Shown here one piece after another: positions 34,466-44,079 of a stretch of DNA of 64,000 nucleotides; the first letter of the stretch is position 1, and the number at the start of each line of letters is the position of its first letter. The stretch is from Anthoceros angustus (Eukaryota; Streptophyta; Anthocerotopsida; Anthocerotales; Anthocerotaceae), in the NCBI GenBank assembly GCA_010909165.1, contig VJWM01000117.1, forward strand, positions 248,001 through 312,000, written 5' to 3'. The notes under the pieces are model-generated. The model had not been told where the DNA came from and searched no databases. It saw only the letters and a list, made by a program, of their open reading frames with translations. Both the position numbers and the translations under genes were made by a program.

Positions 34466-34795
34466 ACTTGAAGGCCGATGGAACTCGATTAGAGCACCCG
34501 CTCATAAACTACACCTATGGGTAAGGAGTTTTGATCGAAGTTTCGTTGATGAAAGGCTGATGGAACTCGGTTTGAGCACCTGCTCATAAGCTACACTTGT
34601 GGGTAAGACGTTTTGATGGAAGTTTCGTTGATGCAAGGCCAATGGAACTCGGTTTGAGCACTCGCTCGTAAACTACATTTGTGGGTAAGGCGTTTTGATC
34701 AAAGTTTCGTTGATGGAAGGCCGATGGAACTCGGTTTGAGCACCCACCTCCTAAACTGCACCTGTGGATAAGACGTTTCGATTGAAGTTTGGTAC
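34466..34795. repeat. Four-copy tandem repeat, about 83-bp unit
   Basis: The unit 'aaggccgatggaactcggtttgagcac' through 'gggtaaggcgttttgatc' and 'agtttcgttgatg' occurs at about 34471, 34552, 34634 and 34718. The last copy decays into AT-rich sequence. Confidence 0.8.
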
Positions 34796-35534
34796 TTTTT
34801 AATAAAAAAATATCATGATATAGAGTAGAGAAGTTCACACATAAGGCAACTTTGTGCTAAATTGGTGTTGTATAACTTTTGCTCAAAAAGGCACTCAAAA
34901 ACTCGTTTTGAGTGGCATTGTCTTTCTAGGGTTAACAACAAATGCGGATGTGGTGCAGATAGTTCATCATATCACTTAGTTTATTCAAAAAATTCTCCAC
35001 TCGGCTCATATGCGGCTGTGTAAGTTGTCGATGGGCCCCGACGACCTACGTAAGGCCTAGGCAATGGGCTACAGGCACACACATTTATTTGTTGCTCATG
35101 TTACCACGATTCCTCGTAAAGCTAGAAGTCATAGAAGCAAAAGAAAGGAAGTCAAGAACATACCATGTGATGAACAAAAGCACCCATACCAAATTATCAT
35201 GAAAAGACAAGATGACCAAAATCATGTCATAGCTAACTGTGTTTGGCATCACATAATAAGTCTTAATTTTTTTACCATTGGCGGATCACTTTTGTTTGGA
35301 AACTTACCGTTCAAAGAACTCTACAATTATTATTGGTTTAGTTTTTTTTTTCTTCAAATCTTGTGCCCTTTCTTCGATGCCCCGACTTAGATCTTCTCCT
35401 CCACAAGCTTTTGGAGCATTAACATTTTGGAAAATGGGAAAAGAAGACTTTATTATAAAAAAGAGATAGCAAAAACCCATCCACCCCAAAAATAAAGGGG
35501 AAAAAACCCAACGAAGGGCACCATGCCAGGGGGA

Positions 35535-36203
35535 CTAGCCCCCCTGATCACGCATTTCAAAACTACCAACCACCCGAAGAACTTCGTGGTCAGGGATATG
35601 AAAAGGCCTACTTACCACCGATGTCGAAGAAGCTGTATCTCCCGCACTCGCTGTCGTTCTGTTCACTAAGTTGGCCAATGCCCTCTGCAAAGCGATGAAA
35701 ACCCTATGTCGGAAGAAAGCAACAATACAAGAAAGGGGGATGCCAACCTCATTCTTGCGGCTGTGATAAGCCTTGGTGCAGGCCTTGACGAACCTAGAGA
35801 AATCCTTGTCCATGGCTCCGTGAGTCTCGATGGCAAGGGGGACGAAGACGTAACCGTCATGCATAGGAGAGTACTTGTGGACCTTAGCCGTCGCGCATCC
35901 TTTCGCCGCCCAACCTGGAGGGTTAAGGATAACATGTTCGCAGACACTGTCCCGGGTGGGAACGGTTACAACAACATCAAGAATCAAACCGATCCCCGGG
36001 TCAAAAATAGATCGACCCGAAACCCCGGGGTGTAAGGCTCCTAAATGGAAGGAACCTGCCTTCCCTAGCAATAGAGAACATGACGTCCCAGACGGCGTCA
36101 TTAGACCAATGCACCATGGACTCTTTGGGCGTATTTGACTACGCAAAATGAGCAAAAAGCTCCGATACATATTCATACGATTGATTGAATAGCCGAAACT
36201 CAC
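35535..36203 (-). pseudogene. LINE-type retroelement C-terminal domain, remnant
   Basis: A 222-residue minus frame contains LILDVVVTVP, AAKGCATAKVHKYSP, FVPLAIETHGAMDKDF and a Leu/Arg-rich end ALQRALANLVNR. The layout LDVxV, then a Cys/Ala/K-x-x-K-Y helix, then F-x-P-L-x-x-E-T-x-G, then a terminal helix resembles the segment C-terminal to reverse transcriptase in many LINE-like ORFs. No YxDD motif is found nearby, so only the tail of an element remains. The similarity is from memory of the pattern and is only moderately secure. Confidence 0.45.
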
Positions 36204-37985
36204 TATTAAAAAATCTTGATGGTGACTCCATCTGCGTATCGTTTTCTCTCTGTAAGCTTCTAGGAGTACTCAAGGTATAGTTTGGTGCCACATAGCACAG
36301 CCGATAAGACTTTGGATTTAGTAATGGTAGTTCGCCATAATGTAGTACAAGGCTTGAGTGTTGTGATAGACCCGTCAAGGCGCCAGCCAGCCAGTGCCCT
36401 AATGGGTCATTGAGGAGGCAACTGGTAAACATTTGGTGTGTTAGTGTATGTACCCAAGGAATGGGGGTGATGTTTTGAACCTGATGTTAAAAAGCTATTT
36501 TCAGACTGGGCAGTGTTTGGTCAATATATTCATCCAATACGTTTCATCGCCAGCCATCCAATGATGACGTTTTGACATCATTGGACATCACTTGTCAGCC
36601 TAGTCACAGGCATCCTTGACAGGGAAAATCTAGAGGGCATGGTCACTCTTCATTCTATACCTAGAGTCTTATATGGTGGCTGGAACATCGCATGATCCTT
36701 CCTTCCCATTGCTTCTTGAGCCTTAATAAGCCGCGTAACCATATTCATCTAGGCATCCCTTTAAAGTTCTTCCATATCACTTTGAAATTGAACCTTTGCT
36801 GCACGTACGTTGAGCCCATATGCCTCCTGACATCTCTCCACTCATAATCCCTAATTTTAGCGTTTATTTGTTGGTGGTGGGATTGAATCAATGTTTCGGA
36901 TTTATGGATTCCTATCTAATACTTTCATATGCTTTCAACTTTGGTGAGAAACTATTTTGATAATTGTACTCTTTTAAACCATGGCAAGGAGACCAAATAA
37001 CAACCGGTATTGAATGTCTCAATCAAAGAGTTGAAAATCCATATTTCAGCACTACAGCCAAGTTTGCACGTTGTGATGCCCACCTTCTTAGCTTGGTTCC
37101 AAAGTTAGGTTTCAGCTCAAGCTCATTCAAAGCGACCCGAGGTGAGACACTTCCCCTGGACATGCCGCCCTAGTCCGCCGTGCTCTCACACTGCGTTCCC
37201 TTGGCTTATGGGCTAACTGGCCGTCGAGATGGAGAGCCCGTTCACAGTCCAAGTTGTACTTGTGTACACTGTATCCCAAGGAGAGAGAATGGATGGAAAA
37301 CCATGCGATTTATGAAACATGGCATGGTGATGGCGGGCCCCCCTACTGGCCATATGATATTTACGCTCAGCCTTGATATTACATATATATCTATTGACAT
37401 CTTGTTGGCCTTCGCAAATGAGAATTTGGACCTCATTTTCTAATGCATCTTTAAAAATTTGAAATGTGAGGTTCAAATTACTCCTTATCAACACTCTTTC
37501 CCATTGATACCTCAATTGAGAGAGATGATTGTTTGGTACTTCTCCATGCATGCTTATTCCAGCCATTCATTCCTTAATGACATTCCTACCATCACTAGTG
37601 CATCACACCCTAACTACTGAATAAGAGCATAGCTCGTAATACAAGGTCTTAAACCCAAAAGCTGAACTTACACTTTGAAGCAATAGATAACTTACAAGAA
37701 ATTATCGCTTGGTTAGTATCCAAGAATTGGGATCCGCTAGAAACATGTTTGCCAATGTATCCCAAGGATTGGGATCCTCTAGAAACATGTTTCCCAATGC
37801 CTTCGCGTAGATGGAACTTCTAGTCTCTAGGAGGATATTTCCCAGCGCCTTTGGCGTAGATGAGACTTCCAATCTCTACATCCAAATATTCTCCACATTC
37901 CCCTAAAAGCCTTGGATGTAGCAAAGCCAAATGTTCTCTTCAATTTAAAATTTTAGCAAAAGTTGAATAAAGTTTGTCAAATGTC
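36204..37985. other. Intergenic, no gene recognised
   Basis: No coding frame is convincing. A short imperfect duplication around 'gggatcc.ctagaaacatgttt.ccaatg' occurs at about 37728 and 37780. Confidence 0.45.
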
Positions 37986-38098
37986 AAGGGGAAGGGTCTC
38001 TAATTGCCATCTAGCGGAGGGGGCATCTCACCCGAGGAAGCGATGAGGTTGCCTCCTACGATTCACAGCACCGGAGTAGGTCTGTGGCAGCCTTCCAA
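37986..38098 (+). pseudogene. TAF8 exon 3 fragment
   Basis: About 110 bp matches the start of TAF8 exon 3 (31970-32133): 'catctagcggagggggcatctcacc', then 'gatgaggt.gcctcctacg', 'ttcacagcac' and 'gtaggtctg.ggcagccttcc'. Three internal deletions remove about 50 bp. It lies 6 kb downstream of the gene in the same orientation and has no coding potential. Confidence 0.85.
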
Positions 38099-38405
38099 AT
38101 GCAAGCTTAGGCACACCATGGTAGAAGTTGTGAAGTACCAAGTCCCATGACAGAAAAATTCCGTCCAAAGTGGACGGTAATAGACTTCTTCGTCTTGTCA
38201 TTAGCCCTTACCTCACACTAGGTATGTACAGGAGGAGACATTCGATTCACATGTCGTATGTCATGAAAAGAGGTGACGGCCCATTCCAGCGACCTGGTTT
38301 GGTGTCTCAGGATGAACAGGGATGACGTTAAGCAAGCATATTTACCCTCAGAAGAAAGCAATATCCCCTGGCGTACCCACTTGAGCACTGGCAAGTTCTC
38401 CCTTC

Positions 38406-41283
38406 TTATGGTCGACCCTTACAACTGCAAGAACCAGCTGAGAATCGATGCACACGGTATCCATCCCTAACAACAATGCTTCTCTGTTCAAGCCTTGACA
38501 TGATCTCCGTGGAACTATGGCAGTCACTGCACATGCGTAGATTCTTCGTTACCACCAGAGGTGTCCCATTCGGAGTGTTCAAGAGACCAAACGCCAGAGC
38601 TAGCTTCTCAGCATGCCCACAAAGCACATCTTCCTTTTCCTTCTCGCACAGTGGCTTCAACACCAACTTTGTGTGAGGTACGTGGCCTCCTTCCTGCTTC
38701 AGACGTGCATTCGTGCTCTCTACCTTAAGCGCAATATCCTCTCTCGTTTCTCCCACCAGAAATCGATGTACCTGATTATTCACCTCGATGCTCACCACTG
38801 CAGGTTTCTTGTTAGCTCCTGCTGCCCTTCTCTGTGTTTCAATCCTGTCTACATCGGTCCATCTACCTGCATCTGCATAGGCATTGGCCATGAGCACATA
38901 TGCGGGCGCATCCTGGGGGTTCAGTTTAACCAGACGCTCAAAACACCACATCGCCCTTTCTATATCCCCGTGATTTTTGCAGGCAGTCAATAAGGAGGTC
39001 AGCCCCACGACATTACTTTGGTCCTCACATGACAAGAGCATTTTCTCAGCCTCTTCTAAATGGCCTGCACGCCCTAGAAGATCAATCATGCAATTGTAAT
39101 GCTCTAAAGTAGGCTTGATGCCATGCTGTTCAGCCATGGAATCAAAGTGCTTGCGACCCTCGTGGACCAGTCCCTCATGACTGCATGCTACTAGAAGGCA
39201 AGCAAAAGTAGCACCATCAGGCTGCACACCGGCAACTAACATCTCCTCAAAACAAGCTAGTGCTCTGTGACTATCATCAGAAGTACCATACCCAGATATT
39301 AGGGCGGTCCATGTCACCACATTCTTTGTGGCCAAGCTGTCAAAAGCCTTGCGTGCATCTTCCAGTTCACCACATTTTGCATACATGTCCACCAGGCAGA
39401 TGCCCAACACTACGTCAGACAACAGTCCTTGTTCCACAATCTGTGAGTGCAGCTGCTTGCCCTTCTGTAAGGCACCAGTGCTTGCACAGGCCTTCAGCAG
39501 GCAAGCAAAAGTAACATGGTTAGCCAAAATGAGGCTTGCCTCCTCCATTTGTCCATACAGGAGAAGCGCCTCTTGGCCGAGTCCTTGCTGTGCATACCCA
39601 GCAATCAGGGCGGTCCATGTCACCACATCTTTTGTGTTCATGCTGTCAAAAACCTGGCGTGCATCTTCCAGTTCACCACATTTTGCATACATGTCCACGA
39701 GGCAGTTGCTCAACACCACGTTATCCAGCAGTCCTCTTTTGACAATCTGTGAGTGCAGCTGCCTGCCCTTCTGTAAGGCACCAGTGCTTGCACAGGCCTT
39801 CAGAAGGCAAGCAAAAGTAACATGGTCAGCCAAAATCAGCCCCTCCTGCTCCATTTGTCCATACACAACAAGTGCTTCATGTCTGAGCCCTTGCTCAGCA
39901 ATCCCAGCTATCAGGGCATTCTGTCTCACCACATCCTTTGTGGCCATGCTGTCAAAATCCTGGCGTGCATCTTTCAGTTCACTACAATTTGCATACCCAG
40001 CAATCAGGGCATTCCATGTCACCAGATCCTTTGTGGCCATGCTGTCAAAAACCTGGCGTGCATCTTTCAGTTCACCACATTTTGCATACATGTCCACCAG
40101 GCAGTTGCCAACAAACAAGTTAGTAGGAATGCCACTCTGCAGCAGATCACGGTGCACCTTTCTGCCAGATTCCAAGTCGGCGGCAAATGCACAAGCTTGA
40201 AGGGCAGCTACAAAGAGGTGACCATTCGCCTTCACTTCTGACCTGCGCATCTCGTGGTACAGTTGTATGGCCTCATTAGGTTTCCCACCTTTAGCATGTG
40301 CAAAGATGATGGAACACCACGTGATAGCATCTGGTTTGCCTACCCTGGTGAACACATCCATGGCCTCCTCCAGCCTACCTCCACATGCATACATGCGCAA
40401 GATATGGTTCCCCAAGTATGCATTCGACTCGTACCCAAGTTTGACAGTGAGATCATGAACTCGTCGCCCACAACCAAATCCTTCTTAGCTGTACACAGTT
40501 TCAGCACAGTGTAAACAGAGACTGAGAAATAGCAGAGTCTGTCTGCGCCAGAGATTCCAGGGCTCCAACGGCCTCAGAAAGCTTCCCCTGCTGACATAAC
40601 GTGCTCACGGTTACAGCAGTAACGACGCCCATTTCCGACCTTGCACTCCTGCCAGGTTCAGCCTTATCCGGAGGGCTGGACTCGGAAGGAGAGGCACCAT
40701 TACCCATCTGCATATCCAAGGAAGCGAGCTGCTCATCAACCCAAGCTGGCTTGAACATGTGGTTTACCCACAGCACCTCGCCAGACCCCTTACGCCGGAA
40801 GTCAGGCCAACGGGATCTCTTCTTATCTCGTCTGTTGTCCCACCACATCGTAGGGTCCAAAAAAAATTGTTGCCATAAGTGCTCCTGCTCCTGGCGACGA
40901 CCGTCGTTGAAAAGCCCGTCCCCACCCACACATTTTCTCGGAAGTGGAAGTGCTGGGCTCCTTACACTGCTGCTCCTGAAGCCCATTTCCGATTCCGCAC
41001 GCCTGCCAGATTCAGGCTTCTCCGGAGAGCTCGATTGGGAAGGAGAGGCACCATGACCCATCTGCATATCCAAGGAAACGAGCTGCTCATCAACCCAAGG
41101 TTGGAAAACCCATGCCCGCCCACGCATTTTATCGGGAGTGGAAGTGCTGGGCTCCTTACACTGCTGCACCTGGAGGCTTTCTTTGCCAAGTGTTGCCTGC
41201 CTAACATGAGGTGAGCGGGAGCTCCTCGTAGAATCCCGGTACACACACCAATTTCTTGGGTCCACAACGAGTCCGGTTGCCAT
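38406..41283 (-). CDS. PPR-PLS protein with DYW:KP (KPA/GRP) domain; two frame breaks
   Basis: This is a candidate organelle RNA-editing factor of the DYW:KP class, which has been linked to U-to-C editing. The main frame (38406-40415) encodes PLS triplets with S motifs CLVDMYAKCGELxDARQVFDSM, then E domains (HYNCMIDLLGRAGHLEEAE). The usual PG box is replaced by NKKPAVVSIEV (KPA at 38799-38807). The deaminase core keeps HAE (38607-38615) and CSDCH (38517-38531). The C-terminus is SCSCKGRP, not DYW. The N-terminal part (ATG 41281-41283, including LCQQGKLSEAVGALESL) lies in another frame. Two apparent one-base deletions, near 40500 and 40460, separate the frames; between them one reads VYTVLKLCTAKKDLVVG. 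No intron fits. Either it is a recent pseudogene or there are sequencing errors. Confidence 0.85.
40611..41175. repeat. Internal duplication in the PPR N-terminal extension
   Basis: A block starting at the coding words WVDEQL.SLDMQMG.GASPS appears at 40611-40743 and again at 40979-41099. A neighbouring block 'ggaagtgctgggctccttacactgctg' appears at 40935-40975 and 41130-41167. The extension before the first PPR motif has therefore grown by segmental duplication. Confidence 0.65.
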
Positions 41284-41631
41284 ACTGTGGCCATCGTTCA
41301 GGGACCGCTGTCGACTAACGACACACCATGGCAGGATCCCCAGGTGTGTAAGATGATCCACCTCTCATCATAACAGGGAGATCATCAGCACCGAATGAAT
41401 CCTTTCTCTTCGTGGAACGACATTTTCATGAATAGAGCATTAAACTAAGAATTACTTCACCTCCCAAAACGTCGAAACACCAAACTTCGAATCCTTCATT
41501 CCAGACTGATTTGATTCAGAGATTTGCATAGGTTTCAGGCTGGTTTCACACATCCATGGCCGATCAGGGCCTCAGTTTGTGTCCAGGCCTTCGAAACCAT
41601 AACTTGTTCTTGCTTTCTGGGTACCCATCAT

Positions 41632-42489
41632 GCTAAAAATGGGAAGCCTTATGAGGCCATTAAACTGTGCCATGTTATGCGTAGGTCACGAGTGAAAGCG
41701 GATGCTCACGTCTTTGTAGCAGCACTTCAAGATTGTGCATTTGCCGCTGACTTGGACTCTGGCAGAAAAGTACACTGCGATGTGTTGGACAGTGGCATTC
41801 CCACTAACTTGTTTGTTGGCAACTGTCTGGGAGATGCACGCCAGGTTTTTGACAGCATGGCCATAAAGGATGTCGTTACATGCAATGCCCTGATAGCTGG
41901 GTGTGCCCAGCAAGGGCTCGGACATGAGACGCTTTGTTGTGTATGGACATATGGAGCAGGAGGGCCTCCTTTTTGGCTAACCATGTTACTTCTGCGAGCC
42001 TGTGCAAGCACTGGTGCCTTGTTCCCTGGTGGATATGTATGCAAAATGTGGTGAACTGGAAGATGCACGCCACGTTTTTGACAGCTTGGCCACCAAGGAT
42101 GTGGTGACATGGACCGCCCTGATAGCTGGGTATGCCCAGCAAGGACTCGAACATGAGGCACTTGTTGTATATGAACAAATGGAGCAGGAGGGCCTCCTTC
42201 TGGCTAACCATGTTCCTTTTGCATGCCTTCTGAAGGCCTGTGCCAGCACTGGTGCCTTACAGAAGGGCAGGCAGCTGCACGCACAGATTGTCAAGAGGGG
42301 AGCACGAATGCACGTTGAAGCAGGAAGGAGGCCACGTACCTCCCACAAATTTGGTGTTGAAGGCACTGCGTGAGAAGGGGACGGAAGATGCGCTTTGTGG
42401 GCAAGCTGAGAGGCTAGCTCTGGCGTTTAGTCTCTTTAACACTCCAAGTGGGACACCTCTGGTAGTGACGAAGAATCTACGCATGTGCA
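41632..42489 (+). pseudogene. Inverted decayed copy of the DYW:KP PPR gene
   Basis: The plus strand carries matches to the gene at 38406-41283 in three blocks. One runs from HAKNGKPYEAIKL to SGRKVHCDVLDSGIPTNLFVGNCL. The second holds LVDMYAKCGELEDARHVFDSLATKDVV and ACASTGALQKGRQLHAQIVKR. The third, in another frame, holds KQEGGHVPPTNLVLKAL and LVVTKNLRMCS. Internal PPR motifs, the E domains and the KPA region are deleted. The catalytic HAE reads QAE, and the copy stops before the second Cys of CxxCH. It cannot encode an editing enzyme. Confidence 0.9.
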
Positions 42490-42669
42490 GTGTTCTTTCT
42501 TCATTTCAACATTTGTATTGCAAGAAAAAAACACTTTTGCCCTTCCCTTCATCAAGTGTGAGATTTGCATGACATATTTGTCCACCGCAAGAAAAAAAAG
42601 GTGGAAGGAGGGAGGGGTGAAGTCATGTGAGGTTATGGTCATCAAGATCACCCCACTCAGATATCGAGA

Positions 42670-42885
42670 CAGATAGATAGCCTCGACAATTTTTTGGCCA
42701 TCTTGAGAATCACATGCTCAAGCTGTGAAACCACGCTGCTCCATGAATGACATGTTTGATTTGCTCTTGAGCATCCTCCCGGTGTGCCGCAAGCAATTGC
42801 GCGGCACATCTATTGTATTCTGGTTCAAGAAGAATCGATATTGACGCAGTGATTGAAAACATTGTTCAGCGTCTTTGGGGCCGAG
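42670..42885 (-). pseudogene. Inverted gamma-SNAP 3'-end fragment
   Basis: About 215 bp on the minus strand matches the end of the gamma-SNAP gene (about 43755-43970): 'aaagacgc.gaaca.tg', 'actgcgtcaatatcgat', 'gagcaaatcaaacat' and 'gccaaaaaattg'. It contains frameshifts and stops. It abuts the 3' end of the inverted PPR copy and is head to head with the intact gene. Confidence 0.85.
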
Positions 42886-43074
42886 CAGTGTTTCTAGGGT
42901 AGAACCCAGGGCCATTTCACAGGCACGCGGCCGGGATCCCAGTTGCAGGGTTGCAGTTGGAGGACGCGCTCGTTCCTTTCGGTAATCCCCGAATCGGAAT
43001 CGGGGAATGGAATTCCTCGATCTCACCCGCATCCATTCCGCATACATAAGCAGCATCTACGCTCTACAAAAGCC

Positions 43075-44016
43075 ATGACCTCCAGCGCCGCATCCTCTCT
43101 CCTCACCACCGGCGCGCCCTCCACACTCCTCTCCGATGAAAAGCTCCGAGAAGCAGAGAAGAATTTGACGAAGGCGGACAAGCTCTCCAAGCTGAGCTTC
43201 ACGCGATGGTACGCGGACTGGGCCGAGGCGACGCCGCTCTACGAGGCGGCCGCCTTCGCCTTCAAGCTAGCAAAGAAGACGGAGAAGGCCAAGGAATGCT
43301 TCGAGCGGGCGTCGCTAGGGCACGAGCGGCTGGGCTCGCCCTGGCAGGCGGGCAAGCACTTGGAATCCGCGGGGTCCATGGCCAAGGAGGTGCACAGCTA
43401 CCCGGAGGTTGCCGACTTCTTCAGGAGGGCCGCCGAGCTCTACACAGCGTGCGGGAAACCCCAGGCTGCCGCGGAGGCGCTACATAAGGGGGCCAGGGCT
43501 TTGGAGGACGGAAACGCTGATGAGGCTGTGAGAATGTATCTGGATTCTTGTGTCATTCTGGAGGACGAGGACAAGGAGCAGATGGCTTTCGAAACCTACA
43601 GATCTGCCGCCAATTTGTTTCTCAAACTGGAGAGGTACCCGGACGCTGCCGCGGTGCTGTTGCGATGGGGCCTCGGAGCGGATAAATGCCACGCCGTGCA
43701 GACGCAATGCAGGGCCTATCTAAGCGCCATCATCGTCTACCTCTACGCTGAAAACCTCAAAGACGCCGAACAGTGCTTCAATGACTGCGTCAATATCGAT
43801 GCATTTTTGAGCAGTGAACACAGCAGATGTGCCGAGGAGTTGCTTGCGGCATACAGGGAGGGTGCCCAAGAGCAAATCAAACATCTCATCAATAAGAACC
43901 GCGTTGTTTCGCAGCTTGATCATGTCATTCTCAAGATAGCCAAAAAATTGCCTAGGGGCGATCTATCTGCCTTGGTATCTGTGTCGGATGACCTTGATGA
44001 ACATGACCTCACCTGA
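43075..44016 (+). CDS. GSNAP: Gamma-SNAP (soluble NSF attachment protein)
   Basis: SNAP proteins recruit the ATPase NSF to SNARE complexes and help disassemble them after membrane fusion; the gamma form is cytosolic and membrane-associated. The 313 residues form a TPR-like helical array: FTRWYADWAEATPLYEAAAFAFKLAK, CFERASLGHERLGSPWQAGKHLESAG, FFRRAAELYTACGKPQAAAEAL and the C-terminal KDAEQCFNDCVNIDAF. Length is close to the plant norm of about 290. The start is ATG 43075 because residues upstream in frame are unlike the family and no ATG opens them. The frame is uninterrupted, with no introns, which is worth noting for this family. The last codons are part of a short tandem repeat. Confidence 0.92.
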   Translation: MTSSAASSLLTTGAPSTLLSDEKLREAEKNLTKADKLSKLSFTRWYADWAEATPLYEAAAFAFKLAKKTEKAKECFERASLGHERLGSPWQAGKHLESAGSMAKEVHSYPEVADFFRRAAELYTACGKPQAAAEALHKGARALEDGNADEAVRMYLDSCVILEDEDKEQMAFETYRSAANLFLKLERYPDAAAVLLRWGLGADKCHAVQTQCRAYLSAIIVYLYAENLKDAEQCFNDCVNIDAFLSSEHSRCAEELLAAYREGAQEQIKHLINKNRVVSQLDHVILKIAKKLPRGDLSALVSVSDDLDEHDLT

Positions 44017-44079
44017 TCGGATGACCTTGATGAACATGACCTCATCTGATGACCTTGATGAACATGACCTCACCTGACT
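43986..44079 (+). repeat. Three-copy repeat spanning the gamma-SNAP stop codon
   Basis: 'gatgaccttgatgaacatga' plus 'cctca.ct' occurs three times at about 43987, 44020 and 44048. The first copy encodes DDLDEHDLT and the stop; the other two lie in the 3' untranslated region. Confidence 0.85.

Larger units (their letters stand above)
32683..35534. other. Intergenic, no gene recognised
   Basis: Open frames here lack recognisable domains. Two tandem repeats (33016-33205 and 34466-34795) are the main structure. I see no RNA gene. Confidence 0.45.

Noticed and set aside
38613-40241. Plus-strand frames opposite the DYW:KP gene, with His/Cys/Ser-rich repeats
   Set aside because: They mirror the PPR periodicity of the minus-strand gene and show no independent domain.
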